A DNA stretch of 64,000 bases from Cryptomeria japonica (GCF_030272615.1 NC_081405.1:24659272-24723271); one strand, 5' to 3'; counted from the stretch's first letter, positions 48,780 to 61,390 are shown. Program-made: numbers and translations. The notes: a model not told the origin generated them from the letters alone.

Positions 48780-49755
48780 AGGGAGGGATATTTTTGCATT
48801 TATGAGGGCTTGCAGGCCTGTCAGAGACATTTCAGGGTCATTTATGATGCATTTATGAGGTTTTATGGTTGCAGAATGGATGACTTGACCTTTTGGCTCA
48901 GGTTTATCCCTTTTCAGATATTTTTGAGGCCCAAAAAGTAGGTTTTTTGAGTTTGCTCGACCTAAAATGAGGAGGTGGAGTCTTCTTGATAACTTTGGAA
49001 AAAAGCATATATGCTGCAAGCCTTCATTTTGGTAAGGGTTCTGATTCATTCATCTTGGAGAAGACTGTAATTTTTTAGTTCTCTCTGCAGGAAGGGATGT
49101 CTTTGTAACACATTTTCAGGAGTTATAAAGCTTGATGATACCTATTTGGCAAGGATAATAGCTTGGTTTACCTCTCTACTTCTCATCTTTCTCTGTTATT
49201 GCATCTTTAGGGTTAGTCAGTTCTTTGTGGTTGGCTTTTTGCCCCCCTTAAAATTGCATTTTCTTTTGATGCCTTATGCAGAAATATATATACTACTTGC
49301 AAGTCATAAGCTGTGTTTTAGTGATTAATAGTCTTAGGTTGTGAAAAGGATTTTTCCTCTTAGGACTGTGATTATCCAGCCTGCTTATGAAGCATTGATG
49401 CAAGTATCATGGGTTGTTGGTTAGTGTAAAAAAAAAGGTTTATTATCACTGTTGTACTATGTGTCTTTTGCTTAGTTAGATTTCAAAAAACATCATCTGG
49501 TGCAATCACCTTAGATTTAAATTTTAGTTTTACATGTTCTCCTCCTTACTCTTTTCCCTGAAGAAATTGTTAGTTTAGGTGCAGAATCTGAAAAGAACCA
49601 GCTTACTCTAGAGGTTCACTCCATTTTTTAGGCAACCCACAGGCCTAGGAGGGTTCCCATGTGTCACAAGCCTGCTGAGTTGATAGCTTAGCAAACAGGG
49701 GTGCAGGTTCAAGTGATAACAAGAACCTTGTAGATTCATTATTTTTGCAGGACAA
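48780..49755. other. Non-coding stretch inside the candidate insertion
   Basis: T/G-rich. The short frames 48750-49049 (-) and 49146-49328 (+) show no family likeness. Confidence 0.4.
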
Positions 49756-51012
49756 ATGGGACAAGGTCAAGGGAAAAGAATACCCCTTCTTCTTCATTTG
49801 CACGTATTTGATGTTGACAAAGTTCATTTGATTGCAAATCTCTAAAAACACAAGGTAGTTGGAGGCATACCTGGGAAGCTTTAATGGGGATTTTTCATAA
49901 CCTCCAACCCTTAAATATGAAAAAATCTTGAACTGTATGTAACTCCCATATGTTTGAATTATGGCCATAGCCTCTTTTGGCATCCTTCTTTTGGGGTTTC
50001 TATCAATTTCATTGATGACAATCATGAGAAAAGCATCATGCACACAAGAGAAATTTCTCATACCCTCTCCTATTTGCAGCTAAGGAAAACAATTATAGAT
50101 GGGGGCACCATCTGAAAGGTTACTGACCTGTCTCAAACCCGGCTAGGAAGTTCTTCTGGCAGCTATCACATATAGGAGCACTGAGCAAAAAAAAATCTCC
50201 TACAATCGTTAAACTTGATAAGTTTCTCATGAAGAGAATCACATATTAACTTTGCCCAATTAAAGTGGTTTTCATCATCTCAAATAGTAAGAATCAAGTA
50301 ACACATCCATTCTTCAAATAATTCTATAGTAGGCCTACCCACCACTTAGCATAACAACACAATGACATCAGCAATATCATCCTTAAAAAGCTATGTTTTA
50401 ATCTAAGAGGGTAATATAGACCTCCCAGGTCGGACAACCTTCAGCCATCCTTTGGCAATTATATCCAGGAACCACTCTACCCGATTATGAAAATATTCCC
50501 ATCCTTCCTAAAAAGATATATCCATTTGCCCTTCTTTCTCAAGAATGTGCAGAGCTAGGGAGACGATATCTATATCTATATTAGCAACTACATTCTAGTT
50601 GGCATCTCGGATTTCCTGAGAGTTGGGATGATAATTTTCACACATGAAAAGACCAACTCGGGACATGCAATAGTAGAAGGGTAGCTATCAGCCTAACATA
50701 ATGTGCACTCAATGGTTTTTTCTATAATGGGATATTTTTTGAGTTGTGCAGCCTTATTTGGAGGTCATGCATTGTGAAAGGACCAGTCTGTGTGTCTTTA
50801 ATAGCATCTAATTTATTTTCTATGGGCTGAGGGGTTTTGGGCGCCATAGAAGCTGAGCAGAGAAATGCTAGGGTTTCGTAAAAAGGATGACACCTTGAAT
50901 TGAGATAAAATAAGAAAGAGCTATGATGAAAATAAGTGTTCATGAATACCAAACTACAAGCTCTACTTATTTTGCCAACAGGAAAATTAGAAACTTCAAC
51001 AATTTTAGACAT
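49756..51012 (-). pseudogene. N-terminal half of the unrecognised repetitive gene, copy D/C
   Basis: Minus-strand frames begin around 50848 ('MAPKTPQPIENKLDAIKD', with an in-frame extension to 51012) and run with many stops to 'GYSFPLTLSH' at the insertion edge. The segment 'FNWAKLICDSLHEKL' matches copy B's 'FDYATYIVEKMHEGF', and 'IFSYLRVGG..LKLPRYASNYLVFLEIC' matches 'VFGFKGAPYVLLKPTPDRIAYLEIV'. It covers the part of copy B missing from 41300-44540, which supports a single gene split by the insertion. Confidence 0.5.
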
Positions 51013-51179
51013 AGTAGGTTTATATTTTCAAACCTAGTTACGCATTTCCATCTTGAATGCCCCTTCAATTCTTTGAAAGGTTTGAATAAAAAATGCATGA
51101 ACAAATTTGGCAGATATACAAAACCTGGAGTAATTAACTTCTCTGCTTTGACAGTTGTAGTACTACTTTGAGATTTGTA

Positions 51180-51790
51180 ATGAGCCTTTTATTGATTATC
51201 TCATTTATTACCCATTACGTAAAGAATTTGGCTCACATCATCCTATGGATCACCAGTTTTTGAGACACTACCATCAAAGGATCGGGTGATCGTTCCTTTC
51301 AAGAAATGACAATCAAGAAGAAAAGTGTGTGCAAAAAGCACCCTATTGTGCGATCGACCAATACAAGACTCGTGAGGGACCCATTGTTATGTGTTACCAG
51401 GGGTTAGGGTATCAAGTAGAAAAGGAATAAGCAATAGTATGAAATAGCCAAGTATAACTTCCATTGGGAAGCAATAGACCGATACGTAAGGTGGGCCCTC
51501 TTTTTGAACATAGATATGACTTGACACCTAAAGGCTTTATCAGCCAATCAAGAACTTTCAAGAACTATGAAACATGGAAGGTTTATGCGATGGAGTGAAC
51601 TTTGGGATAATAAACATGTTGATGAGTTGATTGCAAAGGGCAGGTAATAGGTCCCTGAATCATTGGGATATCTTCTTTGGCTATAAAGAAATGGTCACCT
51701 GTTGGTAAACAGATTTATCACTGCAGTTGTTTATCTGAAACTGACCTTGTTTGCCCGATGAGCAGTGACGAACGTTCCAATAGTTGGAGA
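51180..51790 (-). other. Leader-like non-coding stretch
   Basis: Lies between the LTR-like end and the pseudogene's first frame. No coding or structural feature that I can support. Confidence 0.35.
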
Positions 51791-52560
51791 GATTGTGGTA
51801 AAACCACAATCTTCCTCTGTGTTTGAGAGGGGCAGCTCCCTCGTATGATGGGATATTTAGGATTTTTGTGTACTTTTAACCTAAAAGTACGTAAAGGAGA
51901 AAACATAGAACTTAAACCAAGATTAATAACAGGAACCCTACTAGAAGACATACGAATACCAAGTAGGATTCCATAAATGATAGAAATTACAAAAGGGGTC
52001 ACCGCCAAAAAGGATAGTCATGCAACGACAATGAAAGAAGTACAATAAACATCGACACATGAAGAGATAGGTTGTACTAGCACATGCAAGTCAAGATACC
52101 ATGAAATGATGTGTTTCATAAATAGATTTCACCAATACATAAAGGGATTACTAATTCCACATACGAGAAATTAGTAATGATAACTCATGAATACATTCAA
52201 GACACACACATTCAATGCATTCTTCATTACTCTTTTTGAAAATATACAAGTTCAAAAACCCCTTAGTACAAAGGTATGAACATCAAAAGTTCTCACTTCA
52301 TTCCTCTACAAAATTATGCAGAGTTTTCCCCCCTCTGTTAGAGTCTCCCCATTACATTACAAATAGCCTTGCCTTTATAGGCTTCCCAGAATAACCACCT
52401 TAGTAACTAACTTTGGATAGGGTAATAACTAACTCATTCTTATGCAAAAAGAGCTCAGTTAGAAACTACTTCACTTTTGTGTGAATAAGTCTACTTTCTA
52501 ACCTTTAGTTACAATGAGTATCATAGCCACTTCTTCAAAAGGACGTCTTGAAACTTTCAA
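51791..52560 (-). repeat. LTR-like end with terminal hairpin, right copy
   Basis: Starts with a 9-bp hairpin (51791-51799 / 51803-51811), then TTCCTCTG, 'cagctccctc', 'atgatgggat' and 'cttttaacct', as at 40565. Read on the minus strand this would be the 3' end of an LTR next to the leader. The far boundary is not determined. Confidence 0.45.
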
Positions 52561-54700
52561 GTTAGGATCATGGCAAGGTGCTTATCCATCTTTGTTTGCA
52601 CTATGGAGTGTAGTTGCAAACTGAAACATCTATGCCTTTGGAACCAATGCATTAATGAAGTTCAGTCATATTGGCTTCTCACTAAAGTTTTGGATCTAAT
52701 CATGCTTCAAATTAAGCTCACCAACACAATCTCTTGAATATTCATTAGGTGTCACAACTTCCACTTACAATGTAGTTTCTAGAGACTTTGAGCTTGTCCT
52801 TCTCATTCTTTTCTTGAAAGCGCCATAATTTACAAGTTGGAATGCTAGTACATTGAAATTTGCATCATGATAGGCCTCATCTATAAGGATAATATTTAAC
52901 CATCATAAAAGAGTTTGGACATAACCAAATTTTCTCACACTCGCACCCTTAAATAGTGTGTTGTGGTCCATCAAACTTGCTAAGCCTTCCAGGAATTAAT
53001 ATAAAGTGATTGTCAATCCAACTAGATGAAGTCAAACTTTAATTACTCAGAAGATTTACATGCTTAACTGTCTCTTATGCATTCTCACCATCTTGACAAA
53101 GGGATATTCATTCACCAATAAATTTTGAGAGTTTCCTTGTGCGATCCATTCTATGCATATTCTTCAATCCTTTCATTTCATTCTTTGAGAGGACACTTCT
53201 TTGAGACATTTTTGTCAATTTTTCTGAAGCCATATTAGTACTTCCACATTTTGTGTGTGCAGTGACGATGGCGGCGATGCCATTAAATCTATTTTGTGCA
53301 TATTCTCTACAAATATTGCATTCACTGAGATGAAATCTCTTTGAAGTAGCATGGAAGCAGGTCATGTGCCTTAGTTATGCTCTCATATTTCACGTACATG
53401 TCTCTTATGGCTATTGCAACTGTGAAAGTCAACAAATTTCTTCTATTCTTTGTGCTTTGATGAATGTCTATACCCTACTGTGATTATGCTCCATGATGCA
53501 TGCAAGTCTATCAAAGCCATGACTAGCAAAACTCCCTTATCCTTTGTGCTTAAATGACTTCCACATTGGCTCGTGGGCAAGAAGATTGCAATGCTAAGGT
53601 ATAATGTGCAACTTTATACCTTCTTCGGTGCATTTTGTCAGATAATCTACCTGCTATGATTATGTTCCACGGTGCACATACATTTGGACTATAGTGTATA
53701 AGTATTGAGACCATGTTTCTTTAAGGCATTTTGTCAAGCATTTCACTTGCTTTGTTTATGCTCCACAATGCATGCATGTTTACCATAGCAGTTGCAACTA
53801 CAACATCTAATGTAATTCCTCTATCCTTTATGCTTTGATGAATGTCTGTTGACAATTTGGTGCATATTTTGCGATCATCCCATGTAATGAGGTGACATCA
53901 ATTTGAGGTATTATGCTGAAGACTTCACTTACCTTGTCTACGCTCCCATGATTTGCATTTGTCTTTGCCACATTATATTGTCAAATAGTTCATATTCCAT
54001 GTTGATGCTTCCATGATCTGCAATCACCGTATGACATATTTCCTTGAGGCGGTTTGTCAAACAAATAGTTGTGTCTACTTTAAAGCTTCCAAATCTCTTT
54101 TTAGGAACTATTCAAAACAATGTTAAAATGTGCTGAGAGGTGCCTCAATAATTCAAAGGTTAAAATTTTCCATTGTCGCGCAGGCCGGGAGCATGGAGAA
54201 AGGTTGTGAGGTTTGGAATTACACCAACCAAATGCATTTTCTTAGAAGTTTCCTTATCTTTTTTGAACAAAATCATTTGGTGCATACCCTCCAATAATTT
54301 CACTTTGTTCTTTGAGATGGCATCTCATTGAGGCATTTTGTTAAACAAATCAACTGCAAGCTGCACAATTTGCCAATGAGGGCGTAGGCAACAGTTATCA
54401 TGCATATTCTATACTTCCACATTCTGCAGCATTATCTTCGCTTCCATCATCTACAATTATGTTTTCCAGTGCTACCTTGATGAATGTCCATACTGTTGTT
54501 TCAGGGCTCTCATTTGTTCAAATTGGGATGATGTGGCCAAAAGTTGCAGAGGATTTCATTAGCCTTACCAACTGCAATCACTTGGAAATTTCCAAAATCT
54601 AGTCAAAAAAACTTTCTTTTCAATACGTATGATGAACATTCATAACCTAGTGTTTGAATCTTCTTCTTCCACTCTTTTTAAAAAAAATTCTTATGGAAGA
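52561..54700. repeat. Degenerate higher-order repeats, no gene
   Basis: Words such as 'tatgctcca(t/c)(g/a)atgcatgca' and 'ctttgatgaatgtct' recur at about 53447, 53490, 53665, 53756, 53826, 53938 and 54473 with irregular spacing, suggesting an eroded array. No convincing coding frame. Confidence 0.4.
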
Positions 54701-54930
54701 GGTTAAGAATGCTCCAGAACGGAGCATTTCTAACCTTCTTGACAAAACGTAGACCCACAAGGTTAGCAAATAAGGTTAGAGATGCTCCATTTTGGAGCAT
54801 TCCTAACATTTTTGTGAGAGGTTATAAATATGGGTTAAGAATGCTCCAGAACGAAGCATTTCTAACCTTCTTTTTTTGCAAAGGTTATGATTATGGGTTA
54901 AAAATGCTCGAAAATGGAGCATCTTTAACC
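54701..54930. repeat. Row of four similar ~35-bp palindromes
   Basis: 54701-54735, 54774-54806, 54833-54867 and 54896-54930 each read GGTTA-n-ATGCTC-n-GAGCAT-n-TAACC, with 13-15 base arms and 4-6 base loops, spaced 59-73 bases start to start. The plus-strand frame across them (54709-55053) is a by-product. Confidence 0.9.
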
Positions 54931-55540
54931 ATTTCTTTCAAAGACTATGACCTTGACCTCCAGAAACCATCGACCATGGAGGAGAATAAAGGAGAAATGA
55001 AAATGACATTTTTAGACAACTTTTTCCCTCAAATGACCAAACTATTAAAATAATCTAAAATATTAAATTATTTATTTGAAAAATAATTTAAATATTTTAA
55101 ATTTAATGCTCAGGCTTGAGAAAAATGGCCATATCTTCCAAACGGTAGGGAGTTAAGTCTTGAAATTTGAAACACAAATTGATGGTAGGGAAATGAGCCA
55201 ACAAAACTATTTACTTCTCATGATGAATCATAAAATGAGATATTTTAATCATTTCTAGGCGATGAACACCAAAATTTGAAGGTTTAATATATAGCAAAAT
55301 ATGAACTGGGTTCAGGCGAAAACTGGCCACATGACACAAAATGATGGTAAGGAAATATATATCAAATTATTTCCCTCAATTCTTGTTAATTTCTAAAATT
55401 CATCCATTTTTCATATTTTGATTGGCAACGACCTTAGATCACGTGCTCACTGCTTACGCATAAACACCTATTGGATCTTCATTCAACATTGAGATAAATT
55501 TGAAATTCAAATTTTAGGTATGCCAAATATGGGGGCAACA
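54931..55540 (+). repeat. 3' part of an LTR
   Basis: Inferred from the CAACA end at 55540 directly before a primer-binding-like site. The LTR's start is unknown; the palindrome row may belong to it. Confidence 0.4.
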
Positions 55541-55560
55541 TTTGACTCTGATTGGGGACA
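55541..55560 (+). other. Primer-binding-site-like motif, Tat/Ogre style
   Basis: TTTGACTCTGATTGGGGACA resembles the TGGCGACTCTGCTGGGGA-type sites of Tat/Ogre gypsy elements. A related motif is at 61374. Confidence 0.45.
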
Positions 55561-56084
55561 AGGACTGCAATGGACACAGGATGAACCCAAAATTTTCGGT
55601 TCGCAGGCTAGTGCATTATTCATTGGGCAACAAAGTCAAAGAGGAAACAACATAGGGAAAAGTTGAAGAAACCAAACACAAACCAAAAATGGGACAAACA
55701 CAATAAAACTTCTAACTAAAATATTTACATGGTAAGAAAAGCCCACCTCAAACTTCTCCAGCATTGTCATGCAAAACCATTCACAAGTTGAGAGAAATAG
55801 ACACCTTTGCAGAAAAATGATGTGCATCCATGTGACACCTGTAAGATCAGTAGGTTGGAAAGATCAACATGTATAAGATGAGAAATATCTTTGATAAATA
55901 AACCAAACAACCATCTCTCATCATAAATCTATAGGCTCTCTTGAAAGTTTTGGGTACTACTTTGAACATTATTGGCAATTTGTGGAATATTCTCAAGCAT
56001 AGTCATATCCTCTATCTGAATATCCCTCTAATTGTCTGGTTTCCAATAAATTAACCCACAAATTGGACAACCCTCATATAATAT

Positions 56085-56933
56085 TTAATGTGAAGAAACT
56101 TGAGTAGACACAACCATCGAATCTTGTTCTTGAGTATCAACTTGAAAATCACCTGTAGAAATACACTCATATGAAAACAAAGGATTGAGACACACACTTT
56201 CTCCATAGGAGAAGTCATCATTTGAAGCCTTCAAACACCTATCTGGAATACAATCATTATGAGAATTAACTTCATTGGCTTCCTTCATTAGATCATCCAT
56301 TACCTCATTTATCTCTGCATTCTTGGTACAGTTCCCAAAACTATCCTCTTTGATAGGGGTGTCTTTTTTATCTAAAGATTCAAAAGGAGGATTGCTTTGA
56401 ACCTTGCATACTTCATAAGGCATAGATGGAAATTCCATCAAGATAGGGACATTTGTTGATATACTATCATAGATTTCATTTTCAACCCGCTCATAGACAT
56501 TTGCATTACTTTTTGTGTTCTCTTGTCCCAATGATTCCTCTTCATCACACTCTTCATGATATTTAAAAACTTCATACTCAGGTGGCATATATGATAAAGA
56601 GTGAATACTTGATGGTTCATCTTCTTTCACTTAGGACTGATCTAGAATTTTACTAAAGGTCTCCATTTTTTAAGATAAAGAATATGTCTGCAAAATTTTA
56701 CTTTTGGTTGCTTCTCCATTCATCATATCTGTACAAGGTTGTCCACTAGGTATCCTACCTTTGATTTCCTCAGAAAAGTTTTCATCTTCAACTGGTAGTG
56801 ATGGATGGATGAGAATATTTTCTCCACATAGAAAGTCATCATCACAAGAATTGAGATACCAAGCAGGAATGAAGACTATAGGGGATTCTTCTTCATGCAT
56901 GTCTTCATCATTATTTTCAAGCTTCGGTTGCAT
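56085..56933 (-). pseudogene. Acidic repetitive frame with two in-frame stops
   Basis: One minus-strand frame of about 283 codons runs from 56933 to 56085, with stops near 56670 and 56633. It is Glu/Asp/Ser-rich. A ~40-residue pattern occurs twice, as IPxxxLxxxxDDFxxGExxxxxPxxxxE (about 56790-56865 and 56150-56240 region). No family recognised. It may be an antisense frame of the plus-strand element whose LTR ends at 55540, or the gene of a minus-strand element. Confidence 0.45.
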
Positions 56934-56939
56934 GCATGT

Positions 56940-58840
56940 CTAAAGAATTCAATTCATCGTCTTAAAGATCCTTGATTTCAAGTTGATAGAAGACTATTTT
57001 TGTGGTATGACAACCTTCATAGTGCTCATGGCATTTTTTCATGCAATCTTCTTGTTGTTCATCAAAACTGATTAACCCAAGCACACCTGCAATTGATCTA
57101 TGAAGTAGCCCATTTAATCTATGAAGAACCTCAGGGCTTGGACAACATGACAAGGATATGAATCCTTCTACTCTTCAGGCTCTACAAAACCTAGGTGGGT
57201 ATACCTTTGATGCTTAAAATTAAACCTATTACACACCTATGACAGCATCAACAGAAATAGATAGATCTCGCAAGGCTTAACAACTACGAGGTTACTGTAG
57301 ATGGGCTAGATCCACATTGACATCTCAACTAAGTTGAAGCATAAGATGGATGAAACATTTCCACAAAACATAAAATAAAGGTAAATATTTTGATTTGATT
57401 TTAAATCTCTGAGAAAACCCCAAAATCTGCAAGATCAGTGCCTTATCCAAGGGCAACAAAGTCATACATCAGACTAAAAATGAAAACACTCAATGCAAAT
57501 ATATCTTCATCATGAAATATTCCTACATTAATGCCTTGCATAAATGCATTGCTAATCTTATCCACAAAAAATATCAAATCTAGAAACATGAACTCTATTT
57601 TATTAATGTTTCCTCACAGAGTTTAAAATTTTCCTTGAAGATTACCTACAAACAAGCATTACACTCACAGACACAACTGATCATGACAAACTTGATCCTC
57701 CTTAAGAATCAGATTTGAATAAAATGAAGATACATTTCAGAGACAAATTTTGTATGAATTTGTGCATGCCTTACATACACAAGAACCTGCAACAAATAAC
57801 ACCTATAGCATGAATCATACTCTATTCTATGGAAAGGACATTGCCCTGTACAATTTCAAAGAGAACTCAGAATTGGAAGCCATGAAATCTGGAGCACTCC
57901 CTCCAAAATTTTGGAACCCTTACAATTGAGAAGAATTGGGAATAAGAAGGAGAGGGAAAAAGATCAGAATCCATCAGAGCATGCCATGTGTCTTCTTTTT
58001 CCTTAACTGCAAAAATATCTCTTATTCTTCCCATGGAAATTGCTCTTGAAACATCCCATATCTATTGAAACTAAATCCATAACTGCATTCCTCATCTCGA
58101 GAGCTTTTCGGAGATATATGATACTTGACTATTTGGCCAAACATTGACCTCTGGGCGAATTAAACTTGGATATGTGCACATCATTTAAATTTTTCAATTT
58201 TTTCTATAGTCTGCACTATATCATTTAATTTTGATTTTTCTCTCATTTTTGGCCTAACGCCCTGCCATGTGGCATCCTCTGATTCGCTGATAGGATCCAC
58301 TGGGTGCCACCTTGGATGACACCTCATCAATCCGCCACATCATTGCCTCGTCACTACCACATGTACGCCACTCGTCTGCTTGATTGTCGGCCACCTCATC
58401 GCCACCTTAACGACACCACAGTTGGACCTTCCACCTAGACCTGCCACCTGCCTTTCACCATTTCGCAATGGCTAACGAACATGTATCTTTCCTTCACGAA
58501 TCCACGCGCACCATTAGATCTCGCCGAACATGCTCGATGTTTAGCCTTTGTTTTTCGCACATGCTTTTTGCTATTTCACGAAGGGTATTCTTCAAGCATC
58601 TTCCCTTCGCATGGATCGTCGATCTTCGACAACTTGCTCAATCTTTAACTCACCTTTTCTCTGCAAAACTCATCTACCTCGAGATCCGTGCCCACGTGGG
58701 GTCCACCTGGTCGCCACTTAGCCTCCTTGGTCACCTCGGGAAGCGTAGCCATATGCATGGGGTCCGCTTGGTTTCCCAACCAGCACCATCCGTCAAAAGC
58801 CTCTAAGGCTTTGACACTATGGTAGTATGAAGCTTTACTT
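56940..58840. other. Non-coding, partly GC-rich stretch
   Basis: 57188-57207 repeats exactly the 20-base block at 2119-2138. 58250-58480 is GC-rich with repeated 'ccac(c/a)tcat' words and no frame of note; the frame 58468-58806 lacks family likeness. Confidence 0.4.
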
Positions 58841-58849
58841 TTAAATACT

Positions 58850-59700
58850 CAAAAATGCTCCCGCCCAGCCAAAGTGGGATAATTGCTCTATGCCTGGGAC
58901 TACTTTTATGAAGGTTTTCTGAGACTTTTAATGGCTTTCCATTGCATTTGTTTAAAAACATCATATTTGCCTTAGTCTACCACGCCAAAGTGGGGGTTAT
59001 TGCTGGTATTGCACCTGTTAACTGCATTTTGCTTGTGGTTTCTAATGCTTTTCTTAGCTACAACCACATCTATGCACAGGCAAGGAGGAGCTGCCATTAC
59101 ATTAAGTTTTAAAGGACTCCCAACACCTCTTTCAACCTCCAATCTAGCATTTCACCAACCAACTGAATTTGTTGTTTGAAATTTAAAATGCCTTTTCAAT
59201 GCTTGCAGGGGACGTTGTAGTTTGTTTGGAAGTTAAAAAAAGAATTTATTTAGCCCCTTCATTTCCATTAAGCTAGAGACTTGCAATTTCACATGGAGAG
59301 GGGGAAAAAAAATTTTGAACCTGTCACCATTGCATTTGTTTGCAGATTCACTACACTCCCCAAACGCCACATTGAATTTGGCTTTTACTTGCCAATGCAT
59401 TTGCTTGAAATCTATTTTAATACCCTCCAAACACCACGCAGCAAGCAAGGAGAGTTCTGGCAATTTCATGTGCTTGAGAGTTTCTAACAGTCTTCCAAAC
59501 ACCCACCATGCAGAGGATCACTGCTAATTTCATTTTCTCAAAATTTTATATGCTCAAAGACCCACGCAGGGAGGGCCTTGGCATTTTAACTTGCCAAATT
59601 TGCATTAAAAATTTTTGTTGTTCAAAAAAAACCACGTAGAGGGGAGTTACTCTTGGCACCATTTGCATTTGGTTGCCTTCAATGGTCTTTTCATGCTCTA
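58850..59700. repeat. Degenerate tandem repeats of about 95-130 bp
   Basis: Blocks of 'cca(c/a)gc(a/c)(g/a)...ggg(a/g)g...' followed by 'ttggca(t/c)' and 'catttg(c/t)ttg(a/c)' recur near 58864, 58983, 59076, 59205, 59291, 59440, 59560 and 59630. Probably part of the LTR ending at 61373. Confidence 0.4.
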
Positions 59701-61373
59701 CTCCGTTGGATTTGCGGGATGAGTGACTGGCATTTCAATTTTCCAAAGAGTTTTTGCAACTGTAATTTGTTTGAAAAGTTTTCTTCTGTTTGCATTTGCC
59801 ATTGGAGTTTCATATAACTTCTTCAAGGCAATGTTCTTCTTTCCAGTTTGTTTGCCACATGAGGAATGAGGGTTTGTAGCTGCTAACACATTTGCATTGG
59901 ATTTTAATTTCCTTCACTACGTTTCTTGCTCTGATGTTATCCACAAATGGTGGAAAGAAAGATCCAAATGCATCGCTGGTGCAATGCTCCAACCTGGTAT
60001 TCCTTATCAAATCTATTTAATATCTTTGGCTTCAAGTGCATTTTCATTCTTGCATTACTCTCTCCTAGAAAACTTGCAAGTACTCTACTCCAACTATGGA
60101 TGTCAATATCATTCTGGAATTGCTCAAAGGGCCAAGTCGCTGGTAAAATTAATGCACAGGCATTTATCCAGGTCGGGCCCCAAAATGGGTCCGACTAAAA
60201 AAAAATTCATTTTCATGCAACTGATATTCAAAATACCTCAGGAACCTTAAACATACCTCTAAAAATGATCAGCATCGTTTTCGGATCATGAAACTGAGTT
60301 TTGCAACTTTTAGGCGCCCGTGCCACATTTTCGCATTTAATCATGAAGATGTAATTTTCAAACTAGTCAAAACACCTTTTTGAACCTCGCCATCTGACAG
60401 GTGTGTACTCTGATATACAAGCATGAACTCTACCAAATAGTTTTTCAAGACAAATCCCAAGTGAAGAGATATTAATTGTCAAAAATGACCAACTAGCTTT
60501 GTCGGCACTGCGGACCTGATGAAGTCAATGCACAGGCAACTCATGATGCCTTTCTTAAAAATATTAAACGATCTTCGTAGGCCCTCAAATCTGAGACATG
60601 GGTACCTTGAAGTACATATCAAATCTTTGAATACTCAGTTCGACCAAAAGGATGACTAGGTGCAAATGGTGCGCTCATGAAAATAGCAACTTTAACTGAT
60701 ATGGCAATGAAAGTACAGATCACTGAAACAGATGGCTCAAGAAACCCTTTTGAAAATTGATCAAAAGAATTGGCAGGAGCTTGAAACTAGAAACATAGCT
60801 TGTCATTCACACCAACAATAGGTTGGGAGAAACATTCTGACATGACACTCACTGAGGCAACTTTTACACTTATACAAAAAAGGGCTCCGACTAGCAGCTA
60901 AAACAGGGACTTGTCAAACCATACAAACTGCAAACATATTGAGGTTGGCAAACTAAGAAAATGGATTCATTAGGACTTGAAATTTTGCATGCTAACTCAC
61001 ATTTATGCATAGAATTGAACCCATTTTGAAATTATTCATGATGATCAACAGGGAAAAAGATATAGGAGCTCAAAGTAGGCTACTCAATAAAATTTGCATT
61101 TACACCTAACATGCACTTTCAACTCACCCCTTGAAATGGGTACCTGATAAACTGATCCAAACTGAAATCTGAAAGTTGTAACACACTACATAGGTCAAAT
61201 GAAAGGTGTACAACAAGTTTCCAAAACCTTACCCTTTGAAAATCAACTATCTCCATTTTACCCTCTCTCTAACTAGGCCATTCAAACTGACTCATTTTAT
61301 GAACATTTGGAAATGCAAAGCAAAATTTTGAAATGGGCCTCTCAAACTCACTTAAATTTAATGAGTCCCAACA
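59701..61373 (+). repeat. 3' part of an LTR
   Basis: Inferred from the CCAACA end at 61373 abutting a primer-binding-like site. No coding frame of note. The start is unresolved. Confidence 0.4.
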
Positions 61374-61390
61374 GTGGCTCTGACTGGGGA
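61374..61390 (+). other. Primer-binding-site-like motif, Tat/Ogre style
   Basis: GTGGCTCTGACTGGGGA, related to 55541-55560 and likewise placed right after a CAACA end. Confidence 0.45.

Larger units (their letters stand above)
44541..49755. mobile_element. Candidate 5.2-kb insertion carrying captured gene pieces
   Basis: The minus-strand gene stops matching at 44540 and resumes near 49756. The 6-base word ATGGGA flanks the stretch (44535-44540 and 49756-49761), and on the minus strand its TCC-CAT is in frame in both gene halves. The left edge has an 11-bp hairpin (44549-44559 / 44570-44580, loop 44560-44569). I see no terminal inverted repeats, TG/CA LTR ends, Helitron CTRR end or transposase, so the class is open. 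It contains the chimeric prolyl oligopeptidase/C2 frame, a GC-richer block (47829-48113) and an AT-rich palindromic MITE-like element. Confidence 0.45.

Noticed and set aside
44541..49755. Helitron explanation for the gene-capturing insertion
   Set aside because: There is a hairpin near one edge, but no CTRR-3' end after it, no TC start at the other edge, and the flanking repeat ATGGGA argues against Helitron insertion, which makes no target duplication.
54709..55053. 114-codon plus-strand frame
   Set aside because: Its repeats come from the palindrome array; no independent coding signal.
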